DNA from: an uncultured Bacteroidales bacterium
GTDB taxonomy: Bacteria; Bacteroidota; Bacteroidia; Bacteroidales; UBA932
DNA: 23,638 nucleotides
Direction: 5' to 3'
Assembly: GCA_900544815.1 (NCBI GenBank)
Contig: UQWT01000030.1
Span: 1 to 23,638, forward strand
Below, in pieces: positions 14,336 through 23,138 of the stretch. Below the pieces are notes generated by a model. That model was not told the DNA's origin. It was given only the letters and a program-made list of their open reading frames with translations, and did not search any database. Positions within the stretch are counted from its first letter, which is position 1, and the number at the start of each line of letters is the position of its first letter. A program made the position numbers and the translations under genes.

Positions 14336-16273
14336 ATGGCATATTTGGAATTCAATAAAGAGGAGTTGGTAAATTTGGAATACTCGCTAAAGAGAGAGAT
14401 TCTGCTTAGTAACAGAGCCGGAGGATATGTAAACACAACAATCGTTGGTTGTAACACTCGTAAATATCATGGTTTGTTGGTTGTGCCCATAGATAATTTT
14501 AACGGAGAGAAGCATATTCTGCTCTCTACCGTACATGAATCGTTGGTACAACATGACAAAGTATTCAACCTTGGTATAAACAGCTATGGTGATATATATG
14601 ATCCCAAAGGTCACAAATATATTGTGGACTTTGAGATGAATTACGCCTCTACCATAACATATAGGGTTGGCGGTATGCTCTTCTCAAAGACAATCCTTTT
14701 CCTACGGGACAGAGAGGAGGTTTTTATAAAATACACACTCATAGATGCTCATTCTGCAACAAAGTTGAGGATAAAACCGTTTTTAGCATTCAGAAACATA
14801 CATGCCCTTACTCATGCCAATACAGATGCTAATGTAAAGTATGAGGTTTTGGATAATGGAGTAGGATTCAGACTATATGACGGATTTCCGCAACTCTCAC
14901 TTCAACTTAACAAAAAGAACGAGTGGATAGCATCACCGGACTGGTATAAGAATATAGTCTATAAAGAGGAGGCAAGACGAGGTTTTGAATGTTGTGAAGA
15001 TCTGTTTGTCCCGGGCTATTTTGAGCTTCCTATAAAGAAAGGGGAGTCTATAATATTCTCCGCCTCTACAGCCATTGAAAAGCCAATGGGCTTTAAGGCA
15101 AGGTTTGAAAGTGAGGTTATAAAGAGAGACAATACAAGAGTGAACTATGAGGCATGCCTTAAATTGGCCGCCAAACAGTTTATCATAAAGAGAAACGGCA
15201 ATTATGAGATCTGTTCCGGTTATTCATGGTGTTATGAAAATTTGAGGACATCGTTTATAGCATTGCCGGGGCTTACCATCTATAATGACGGAGATGGAGA
15301 TAGGTTTGAGACTATATTGGACAATATGCTCTCAAGGGTGAAAGGGCTGTTGCTGCATTATGAAAAGGCTCCGGATATACCGTTATGGTATGTGAGGTGT
15401 GTCCAGGAGTTTCTCAAATGGGGAGGTGCACAGAAAGAGTTCAACCGTAAAAAGGCAGTATCAAAATACCTCCCTTTATGCAAGGAGATAGTTGACAGTT
15501 ACCTTAACGGAGTTTACGGAAATACCAGGGTAACCGAGCAGGGGATGCTGTGGTCAGAAGAGAAGAATGTTGCTCTATCATGGATGAGCGCCTATAATGC
15601 AGGAAAGCCTGTTACGGAGAGACCTGGACTTAAAGTGGAGGTTAATGCTCTATGGTATAATGCATTAAAATTTGTAGAGACGGAGCTGAAATTGAAAAAC
15701 GGCCCTGTAGTGGAGACTGCGGAGAAGATAGAGGAGAACTTTACGGAGCTATTCTATGATAAAGAAAGGAAGCAGTTATATGACTACATCTACACAGACG
15801 GGGTACATTTCGATACCAGACCAAACCAGCTTATAGCGGTATCGCTGCCTTATTCGCCATTAGATGAGGTGATAAAAATAGAGGTGTTGAGAAAGGTAGA
15901 CAAAGAGCTTCTTACGGTGAGGGGCATAAGGACACTTTCACCAAAGAACCCTGTCTACAAAGGAGTTTATGAAGGGGACCAGACAAGCAGGGATTTAGCA
16001 CATCATAACGGATGTACCTTCCCATGGCTTTTGGGATGTTACGTAGATGCCAAGATAATGATAGAGGGGGCAAAATTTGTTAAAAAGGGGAAACAACTGT
16101 TGGGAGCTTTTGAAGAGGATATAAATATTCACGGAATAGGCTCGGTTGCAGAGATATATGATGGAGACCCTTCTCATTCCCCTCATGGATGTATCTCCTC
16201 TGCAGCAAGTGTGGCGGAGATTATAAGAGGGGAGTGGCTGTTGGATAATGTTAAAAAACTAAAAAACAGATAG
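14336..16273 (+). CDS. Glycogen debranching enzyme (amylo-alpha-1,6-glucosidase, GDE_N/GDE_C)
   Basis: A 645-residue protein. The N-terminal beta-rich GDE_N domain (about 15-235) opens LEYSLKREILLSNRAGGYVN and NTRKYHGLLVVP. The (alpha/alpha)6 GDE_C domain (about 265-640) includes WYVRCVQEFLKWGG, WSEEKNVALSWMSAYNAGKP, LKVEVNALWYNALKF (E435) and SVAEIYDGDPSHSPHGC (E606, at the expected catalytic-base position). It should remove alpha-1,6 branch stubs left by the phosphorylase. The position usually WMD in eukaryotic and many bacterial relatives is W416-M417-S418 here. I take ATG 14336, preceded by AAAGGG, rather than the TTG at 14267, because MAYLEFNKEEL is the normal start and the upstream part holds a -7 motif. 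It ends 1 base before the GT4 start. Confidence 0.93.
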   Translation: MAYLEFNKEELVNLEYSLKREILLSNRAGGYVNTTIVGCNTRKYHGLLVVPIDNFNGEKHILLSTVHESLVQHDKVFNLGINSYGDIYDPKGHKYIVDFEMNYASTITYRVGGMLFSKTILFLRDREEVFIKYTLIDAHSATKLRIKPFLAFRNIHALTHANTDANVKYEVLDNGVGFRLYDGFPQLSLQLNKKNEWIASPDWYKNIVYKEEARRGFECCEDLFVPGYFELPIKKGESIIFSASTAIEKPMGFKARFESEVIKRDNTRVNYEACLKLAAKQFIIKRNGNYEICSGYSWCYENLRTSFIALPGLTIYNDGDGDRFETILDNMLSRVKGLLLHYEKAPDIPLWYVRCVQEFLKWGGAQKEFNRKKAVSKYLPLCKEIVDSYLNGVYGNTRVTEQGMLWSEEKNVALSWMSAYNAGKPVTERPGLKVEVNALWYNALKFVETELKLKNGPVVETAEKIEENFTELFYDKERKQLYDYIYTDGVHFDTRPNQLIAVSLPYSPLDEVIKIEVLRKVDKELLTVRGIRTLSPKNPVYKGVYEGDQTSRDLAHHNGCTFPWLLGCYVDAKIMIEGAKFVKKGKQLLGAFEEDINIHGIGSVAEIYDGDPSHSPHGCISSAASVAEIIRGEWLLDNVKKLKNR

Positions 16274-16274
16274 T

Positions 16275-17636
16275 ATGAGAGTATTGATGTTCGGTTGGGA
16301 GTTTCCGCCTAATATTGCAGGCGGTTTGGGAACAGCCTGTTACGGCCTTACCAAAGGTTTGGCCAAGAACGGGGTGGACATTCTGTTTGTAATGCCTGCG
16401 GCATCAGGCAAAGAGGATCAGAGTGCTGTAAAGATCATTAATGCCAGCGATGTTGAGATAGAGGAGATGATATCCCGGACACATTCCGGTTCTCAGGTAA
16501 AGGGGGGGAGTACTACAGAGACAGACTCCTTTTTTGAGAGGGTTAATTTCCTAAAGGTTGACTCCTCACTCGTTCCGTATGTAGATCCATCTGTTATAGT
16601 GGAGAGCAAAAAGAGAGGAGTTGAGAGAAGCCGTACTTTTGAGACAAAGGAGAGTGAGGCAAGATGGTGGAAAGACTTTAAGGTAAACTATGGCGGTAAG
16701 TACAAGTTCAGTGGAAAATACGGTGCCAATCTTATGGAGGAGGTGAGCCGTTATGCCATGGTAGCCGCTACTATTGCCAATGAGAACAGTTTTGATGTAA
16801 TACATGCCCATGACTGGCTTACATACCCGGCAGGAATAGCGGCAAAAAGGGTATCCGGGAAACCGTTAGTTATTCATGTTCATGCTACCGAGTTCGACAG
16901 AAGCGGAGAGAATGTGAATACCATTACCTACGGTATTGAACGTATGGGTATGATGGAGGCAGACAAGATCATTACCGTAAGTAATCTTACAAGAAATATA
17001 GTAATAAATAAATACGGCATAGATCCGTCTAAGGTTGTTACTGTTCATAACGCCGTAGATTTTAAGGAGACTGCACCATACGAAATAAAGAGAGGGGTTG
17101 ATGAAAAGATTGTAACATTTTTAGGCAGGATAACATTCCAGAAAGGTCCAGGATATTTTATAGAGGCTGCTGCAAAGGTGCTTAAGAGATGCGACAATGT
17201 GCGGTTTGTAATGGCAGGTAATGGAGACCTCCTTAACAGGTCTATAAGACGTGTAGCCAAATTGGGCATTGCAGACAGATTCCACTTTACAGGATTCCTT
17301 AAGGGGGATGACGTAAAGAGGATGTTTGCATATTCAGATGTATATGTGATGCCGTCTGTTTCCGAGCCGTTTGGCATTTCGCCGTTGGAGGCTATGAAAT
17401 CCAATGTTCCGGTTATCATCTCCAAGCAATCCGGTGTAGCGGAGGTGCTTAAATATGCAATTAAGATAGATTTCTGGGATATAGATGCAATGGCAGACTC
17501 AATATATGCACTGCTTAACTATCCGGCTCTGTCTCACATGAGTACGGAATACGGAATGAAGGAGGTAAACGCATTAAAATGGGAGAACGCGGCCAAAAAG
17601 ATTAAAGCGGTTTACGAGTCGGTAGCGGGTGCATGA
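16275..17636 (+). CDS. GT4 glycosyltransferase, glycogen-synthase-like
   Basis: A 453-residue GT-B enzyme. The start MRVLMFGWEFPPNIAGGLGTACYGLTKGL has the glycine-rich nucleotide-sugar loop of starch/glycogen synthases. Residues about 60-150 form an insertion rich in charged residues (SRTHSGSQ to RWWKDFKVNYGG). FDVIHAHDWLTYPAGIAAKR and VIHVHATEFDRSGENVN follow. The donor domain has VTFLGRITFQKGPGYFIEAA and the E-x7-E motif of SVSEPFGISPLEAM (E364, E372). In Bacteroidota this gene type commonly sits next to a GH57 gene in glycogen loci, as here. It may elongate or prime alpha-glucan; the donor (ADP- or UDP-glucose) is not evident. It is a second synthase-type gene besides the GT3 domain downstream. 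Confidence 0.88.
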   Translation: MRVLMFGWEFPPNIAGGLGTACYGLTKGLAKNGVDILFVMPAASGKEDQSAVKIINASDVEIEEMISRTHSGSQVKGGSTTETDSFFERVNFLKVDSSLVPYVDPSVIVESKKRGVERSRTFETKESEARWWKDFKVNYGGKYKFSGKYGANLMEEVSRYAMVAATIANENSFDVIHAHDWLTYPAGIAAKRVSGKPLVIHVHATEFDRSGENVNTITYGIERMGMMEADKIITVSNLTRNIVINKYGIDPSKVVTVHNAVDFKETAPYEIKRGVDEKIVTFLGRITFQKGPGYFIEAAAKVLKRCDNVRFVMAGNGDLLNRSIRRVAKLGIADRFHFTGFLKGDDVKRMFAYSDVYVMPSVSEPFGISPLEAMKSNVPVIISKQSGVAEVLKYAIKIDFWDIDAMADSIYALLNYPALSHMSTEYGMKEVNALKWENAAKKIKAVYESVAGA

Positions 17637-17694
17637 CAGACTGCAAAGCAAGCTACCTAAAATTATTGTTTATCGGGAAGAAAAAAATTTAACT

Positions 17695-18915
17695 ATGGAT
17701 AAATCATTATGTTTGTATTTTCAGGTGCATCAGCCTGACAGATTGAGACTATACAGGTTCTTTGATATTGGCAACGACTCTCATTACTATGATGATTTTG
17801 CCAACAGGGCAATAATGAACAGGGTTGCACAGAGGTGCTATCTGCCTATGAATGCACTGCTGTTGGAGTTGATAGAGCAATATAAGGGGGATTTTAAGGT
17901 CTCTTTTTCAATAACAGGTGGGGCAATAGAGCAGTTTAGGGAGTATGCTCCTGAGGTGTTGGACAGCTTTAAAAAATTAGCCAAGACCGGTTGTGTTGAA
18001 TTTTTGGCCGAGACCTCTTCTCATTCATTGGCATCGCTCAAGTCCGAGACAGAGTTTGTGCGTCAGATTAAGGAGCAGGAGAAGCTGATTGTAAAGTATT
18101 TTGGAAAGAAACCTACAGCGTTCAGGAATACGGAGCTTATCTATTCAGACAAGATTGGGGAGACAGTTGCGTCATTAGGATATAACGTAATGCTTACAGA
18201 GGGGGCAAGGCACATATTAGGATGGAAGAGCCCTAACTATGTCTATACCAACTGCATAAATCCAAGGCTCAAGCTTTTGCTAAGGAACTTTGAACTTAGT
18301 GATGACATTTCGTTCAGATTCTCGGACAGGAGTTCGTCGCTGTGGCCCCTTACTGCAGAGAAATTTACAAGCCTGCTTGCAGACAACTGCAAGAGCAGCG
18401 ATGTTGTGAATATCTTTATGGACTACGAGACATTTGGCGAGCATCAGAATGCCTCTTCAGGCATCTTTGATTTTATGCGTGCGCTTCCGGCAGCCGTGCT
18501 CAAGTATACAGACATAAAGTTCAATACACCGTCTCAGGCAGCTGAATATCACCAGCCTGTAGCTCCGCTGTATGTACCTTTCCCTATCTCGTGGGCAGAT
18601 GAGGAGAGGGATACAAGCGCGTGGTTGGGAAACGAATTGCAGAACGAAGCATTCACAAAGCTGTATTCTGTAGAGAATGATGTATATAAGATTGCAGACA
18701 AGAAGTTGATAGCAGATTTCAGAAAACTCCAGGAGAGCGATCACTTTTACTATATGTGTACCAAATTCTTCTCGGACGGTGCGGTACATAAATATTTTAA
18801 TCCGTACGACACGCCGTACGAGGCATTCATCAACTATATGAATGTATTGAGCGACTTTCTGCTCAGAGTTAAGAAAAAGAAGGAAAGGTTGAATAAAACA
18901 GTTAAAGAGAAATGA
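17695..18915 (+). CDS. Glycoside hydrolase family 57 (alpha-amylase/glucanotransferase-like)
   Basis: A 406-residue GH57 protein. Conserved regions: LCLYFQVHQPDRLRLYRFF (region 1 with the catalytic-pocket histidine), FSITGGAIEQF, FLAETSSHSLAS, TAFRNTELIYSD with the nucleophile E147, and IFMDYETFGEHQ with the acid/base D243. Such enzymes cleave or transfer alpha-1,4-glucan (amylase, 4-alpha-glucanotransferase) or make branches; which one applies here cannot be told from sequence. ATG 17695 is preferred over the frame opening at 17629, because MDKSLCLYFQVHQP is the family's usual start and the upstream part overlaps the GT4 end. Its stop overlaps the next start by 4 bases (ATGA), so it is coupled to the synthase-phosphorylase fusion. 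Confidence 0.92.
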   Translation: MDKSLCLYFQVHQPDRLRLYRFFDIGNDSHYYDDFANRAIMNRVAQRCYLPMNALLLELIEQYKGDFKVSFSITGGAIEQFREYAPEVLDSFKKLAKTGCVEFLAETSSHSLASLKSETEFVRQIKEQEKLIVKYFGKKPTAFRNTELIYSDKIGETVASLGYNVMLTEGARHILGWKSPNYVYTNCINPRLKLLLRNFELSDDISFRFSDRSSSLWPLTAEKFTSLLADNCKSSDVVNIFMDYETFGEHQNASSGIFDFMRALPAAVLKYTDIKFNTPSQAAEYHQPVAPLYVPFPISWADEERDTSAWLGNELQNEAFTKLYSVENDVYKIADKKLIADFRKLQESDHFYYMCTKFFSDGAVHKYFNPYDTPYEAFINYMNVLSDFLLRVKKKKERLNKTVKEK

Positions 18916-21900
18916 GTTTGGAAAAGAGACCCGACTACCTTTTTGAGGTAAGCTGGGAGGTTTGTAACAAGATAGGCGGAATTCATACCGTAATAGCAAC
19001 AAAAGCATATAATTTAAGTACAGAATATGGTGATAGCCACATACTTATAGGTCCTGACGTTTGGAGGGACACAGATAATAACCCCGAGTTCGAAGAGGAT
19101 GAGCTTCTTTTCAAGAGCTGGAGGATGCAGGCTGCAGAGGAGGGCTTAAGGGTAAGGTTAGGACGCTGGATGACAAATGGCAGGCCGATAGTCATTTTGG
19201 TAGACTTTACGCAGTTTATAGAGAAGAAAAATGATATATTTACCGAACTTTGGAAAAGATTCTCGTTAGATTCGTTGAGCGGAGGATGGGACTATACGGA
19301 GCCGGCCCTTTTCGGATATGCTTCGGGCAAGGTTATAGAGAGCTTTGTAAAGTTCAATCTGCATTCGCACAATAAGGTGGTTGCCCAGTTCCACGAATGG
19401 ATGACGGGTGCCGGCATATTGTACCTTAAGCAGCAGAACCTCTCAATAGCCACAGTATTTACCACTCATGCAACAGTTGTGGGCAGGTGTTTGGCATGCA
19501 ATAACCTCCCGCTGTACGACAATATGGCTTCATATAACGGAGATGAGAAGGCTGCACAGTTTAATGTTACCGCAAAGCATTCGTTAGAGAAGGTGTCGGC
19601 AGCAAATGCAGACATTTTTACCACGGTGAGCAACATTACGGCAAAAGAGTGCAGGCAGTTCCTTGGCAAGGCTGTAGATATCATTACACCAAACGGTTTT
19701 GATCCTACTTTTCTTCCCGACAATAAAGAATTATGGGATAAAAAACGTATTGCGGCAAGAGAGAAAATGTTGGAGGTAGCTTCTGCCATGCACGGAAAGA
19801 GCTATGACAAAGATACCTGTATAATAGGCATAAGCGGACGCTACGAGTTCAAGAACAAGGGAATAGATATCTTTATTGATGCTTTGGGCAAACTTAAGGA
19901 GAACGGATATTCGGGAAAACAGATACTTGCCTGTATAATGATCCCTGCAGGGATAAACGGCCCCGATAAAGAGCTTGCCTTAAGATTAAAGGGTGAATCC
20001 AATGAGAATGGTATAATAAGCACAACACATATCCTCCAAGACCCGGAATACGACAGCATACTCGCGTATATAAAAAGACATAGCCTTGCAGAGAACAGTG
20101 CAGTGGATGTTATGTATGTACCGTCATATCTTAAGGGCGATGACGGTATTTTTGATATGCCGTACTACGATCTCCTTATAGGAATGGATCTTACGGCTTT
20201 CCCGTCATACTATGAGCCGTGGGGCTATACCCCGTTGGAGAGCCTTGCCTTTAAAGTTCCTACAATAACAACCTCTTTGGCGGGCTTTGGCCGGTGGGTT
20301 AAGGAGAACTATAAGGGAGACATTAAAGCAATAGAGATAATAGAGAGGAACGATGCCAACTATAATGCAGTGGTAGACGGTGTTGTAGGCAAGATTATAG
20401 ATATTGTGGAACTTACGGAGCAGCAGAAGAGCGAATATGCAGACAATGCTTCCGATATATCAAAGGTTGCTCTATGGGCAAATAATATAAAATACTACAA
20501 TGCGGCTTATGAGCGTGCAATGGAGAAGACACGGGCTATAAAGGGGCTGAATCCTGTTGGAAAGAAGGAGCCTGTCCAGACATTTTCAAGATTTAGATCC
20601 AATCTGCCCGAGTGGAAGTCATTTATTGTTAACAAGCATCTTCCCGACAGATTGAAAACGCTTGATACCCTTTCAAAGAACCTTTGGTGGTGCTGGAATC
20701 AGGAGGCTTTGGATCTCTTTAAGATGGCAGACCCCGACCTTTGGACAAAGTGCGGTTTTAACCCTATAGCACTGTTGGATTCAATAAGCCTTAAGCACTA
20801 TAAGATATTATCTGAGAATAAAGAGTTTACAGATAAATTAGACAAGGTGTACTCAGACTTTACGGAGTATATGTCTATGCCTAAGGATAATAAGACACCT
20901 AATATCTCATACTTCTGTATGGAGTACGGTTTGGATACATCGCTTAAGATATATTCAGGAGGATTGGGTATTTTGGCGGGAGACTACCTAAAGGAGGCCA
21001 GCGATATGAATGTAAACATGACTGCTGTAGGCTTCCTCTACAAATATGGTTATTTTACACAGAAATTGTCGGGAAGAGGGGAACAGGAGGCATACTACGA
21101 GCCTCAGGATTTCTCCAAGACACCTGCTGTTCCATGTATGGATGGCGCCGGCAATTGGGTAACAGTATCTGTTGCTTTTCCGGGCAGAAATGTCTATGCA
21201 AGGGTATGGAGAGTTGAGGTTGGCCGTGTAAACCTGTACCTTTTGGATACAGACTTTGAGGATAATCAGCCGGAGGACAGATCAATATCGCACCAGCTGT
21301 ACGGCGGAGACTGGGAGAACAGGCTCAAACAGGAGCTTATACTTGGTATTGGAGGTATAAGGGCGTTGAGAGCATTGGGGGTAAACTCGGAGGTTTATCA
21401 TTGTAATGAGGGGCATGCGGCGTTTATAGGGATGGAGAGATTGAGAGAGTATGTCCAGAATGATAATCTCTCTTTCAATGAGGCTGTTGAGGTTGTAAGG
21501 AGTACATCCTTGTTTACAACTCACACACCTGTTCCTGCCGGCCATGATGCATTCAGTACAGATATGCTGAGAAAATATATACCTCATTATGCAGGTAGAT
21601 TAAAGATAGATTGGGAGACACTGCTAAGTCTTGGTATGATAAACCCATACGATGCAAACGAAAAATTCTCGATGAGTCATCTTGCGGCAAACCTTTCACA
21701 AGATGTGAACGGTGTGAGCTGGTTGCATGGAAAGGTGAGCCAGGATATATTTGCCAATATGTGGCCCGGGTACCTTCCGGAAGAACTGAATGTTGGCTAT
21801 GTTACCAACGGAGTGCATTATCAGACCTGGACTGCAAAAGAGTGGAAAGAGGTACATGCAAGGGTGTTTGGCAAGGAGTTCAGCTCCCATCATTATGACA

Positions 21901-23138
21901 AGAGCTGTTTCCAGGGAATAAGGACAGTAGGGGAGGAGGAGATCTGGTCTATAAGAAAGTCGCTTAAGACCAAACTTATAAGAAAAGTAAAAGAGATACT
22001 CTCAAATCCATCCGCTACAAACCACTATTCACCAAAGGATATTGTAAAGATTAAAGAGACTTTAAGGGACGATATTCTTACAATAGGATTTGCAAGACGT
22101 TTTGCAACATATAAACGTGCATATCTGCTCTTTAGAGATTTAGACAGACTTAACGATATAGTAAATAATCCAAAACATCCTGTTCAGTTCTTGTTTGCGG
22201 GAAAGGCGCATCCGGCAGATAAGGCAGGTCAGGATCTTATAAAACATATTGTTGAGGTGTCAAAGATGCCGCAGTTCATTGGAAAGATAGTATTCATCCC
22301 TAACTACGATATTACCATTGCCAAAATGCTTGTACAAGGGGTTGATATATGGATGAACACACCTACAAGACCGTTGGAGGCATCAGGTACAAGCGGTGAA
22401 AAGGCAACAATGAACGGCGTAATGCACTTCTCTGTGTTAGACGGCTGGTGGGTAGAAGGCTATAAAGAGGGTGCAGGCTGGGCTTTGCCTATGGAGCGTA
22501 CATACACAGACCAGAATTTCCAGGATGAGCTGGATGCTGCAACAATATACAACATTATTGAAGATGAGATTGCTCCGCGTTACTACGATGTAGACAGAAG
22601 AGGTATCTCTCATGAGTGGATAGAGACAATAAAGAACTGTGTGGCCGAGGTTGCATGCAACTTTACAACCAACAGGATGATGGAGGACTACATCCGCCAA
22701 TATTATCTGCCGCTTGCCGACAGAGGGGCCAAGATTGTTGCAAATGATTTTGAGATGGCGAGAGATATAGCTCAATGGAAGAAAAAGATGAGAAGGGCAT
22801 GGGACGGCATTGAGATTATGGGATACTCTAAATTAAGCAATCTGTCCGGAGCGCTGCTTATAGGAAAAGATTATGAATCTGAGGTGACACTTAATCTTGG
22901 AGATATAGAGCCTCAGAACATAGGTTTGGAGATAGTTCTTGTACAGAATGAGAAGGATAGGCTCAGCGTTAAGCAGAGAGCTGAGTTTACCCCAAAGGAG
23001 TGCAACAGGGGGATTGCCACATACGTTTGTAAATTAACGCCAGAGGCTACCGGTACATATATGGGATGCTGCAGAATGTATGCAAAGAATCCTCTTATGG
23101 CTCACAGACAGGATTTTGAATTGGTGAGATGGTTGTAG
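18912..23138 (+). CDS. Fused GT3 glycogen synthase and GT35 alpha-glucan phosphorylase
   Basis: A 1408-residue two-enzyme protein in one uninterrupted frame. Residues 1 to about 545 are a GT3 (animal/fungal-type) glycogen synthase: LFEVSWEVCNKIGGIHTVIA (K20 and glycine loop), VVAQFHEWMTGAGILYLKQQ, TVFTTHATVVGR, FTTVSNITAKEC, ITPNGFDP, and AFPSYYEPWGYTPLESLAF with E435 and E443. After a short linker, residues from about 557 match short-type alpha-glucan phosphorylases (TIGR02094 class): a DUF3417-like segment (LSKNLWWCWNQEALDLFK), ISYFCMEYGL near 663, YSGGLGILAGDYLKEASD, EVYHCNEGHAAF, LFTTHTPVPAGHDAF, and the PLP site EASGTSGEKATMNG with K1164. Each half has its own catalytic residues, so both activities are plausible. 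It overlaps GH57 by 4 bases and ribF by 10. Confidence 0.93.
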   Translation: MSLEKRPDYLFEVSWEVCNKIGGIHTVIATKAYNLSTEYGDSHILIGPDVWRDTDNNPEFEEDELLFKSWRMQAAEEGLRVRLGRWMTNGRPIVILVDFTQFIEKKNDIFTELWKRFSLDSLSGGWDYTEPALFGYASGKVIESFVKFNLHSHNKVVAQFHEWMTGAGILYLKQQNLSIATVFTTHATVVGRCLACNNLPLYDNMASYNGDEKAAQFNVTAKHSLEKVSAANADIFTTVSNITAKECRQFLGKAVDIITPNGFDPTFLPDNKELWDKKRIAAREKMLEVASAMHGKSYDKDTCIIGISGRYEFKNKGIDIFIDALGKLKENGYSGKQILACIMIPAGINGPDKELALRLKGESNENGIISTTHILQDPEYDSILAYIKRHSLAENSAVDVMYVPSYLKGDDGIFDMPYYDLLIGMDLTAFPSYYEPWGYTPLESLAFKVPTITTSLAGFGRWVKENYKGDIKAIEIIERNDANYNAVVDGVVGKIIDIVELTEQQKSEYADNASDISKVALWANNIKYYNAAYERAMEKTRAIKGLNPVGKKEPVQTFSRFRSNLPEWKSFIVNKHLPDRLKTLDTLSKNLWWCWNQEALDLFKMADPDLWTKCGFNPIALLDSISLKHYKILSENKEFTDKLDKVYSDFTEYMSMPKDNKTPNISYFCMEYGLDTSLKIYSGGLGILAGDYLKEASDMNVNMTAVGFLYKYGYFTQKLSGRGEQEAYYEPQDFSKTPAVPCMDGAGNWVTVSVAFPGRNVYARVWRVEVGRVNLYLLDTDFEDNQPEDRSISHQLYGGDWENRLKQELILGIGGIRALRALGVNSEVYHCNEGHAAFIGMERLREYVQNDNLSFNEAVEVVRSTSLFTTHTPVPAGHDAFSTDMLRKYIPHYAGRLKIDWETLLSLGMINPYDANEKFSMSHLAANLSQDVNGVSWLHGKVSQDIFANMWPGYLPEELNVGYVTNGVHYQTWTAKEWKEVHARVFGKEFSSHHYDKSCFQGIRTVGEEEIWSIRKSLKTKLIRKVKEILSNPSATNHYSPKDIVKIKETLRDDILTIGFARRFATYKRAYLLFRDLDRLNDIVNNPKHPVQFLFAGKAHPADKAGQDLIKHIVEVSKMPQFIGKIVFIPNYDITIAKMLVQGVDIWMNTPTRPLEASGTSGEKATMNGVMHFSVLDGWWVEGYKEGAGWALPMERTYTDQNFQDELDAATIYNIIEDEIAPRYYDVDRRGISHEWIETIKNCVAEVACNFTTNRMMEDYIRQYYLPLADRGAKIVANDFEMARDIAQWKKKMRRAWDGIEIMGYSKLSNLSGALLIGKDYESEVTLNLGDIEPQNIGLEIVLVQNEKDRLSVKQRAEFTPKECNRGIATYVCKLTPEATGTYMGCCRMYAKNPLMAHRQDFELVRWL

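Noticed and set aside
17629..17694. Start of the GH57 gene inside the end of the GT4 gene
   Set aside because: The 22 extra residues are not GH57-like; MDKSLCLYFQVHQP at 17695 is the usual family start.
18457..19008. 183-codon minus-strand frame across the GH57/GT3 junction
   Set aside because: Both overlapping plus-strand genes have strong family motifs; the opposite frame has none.
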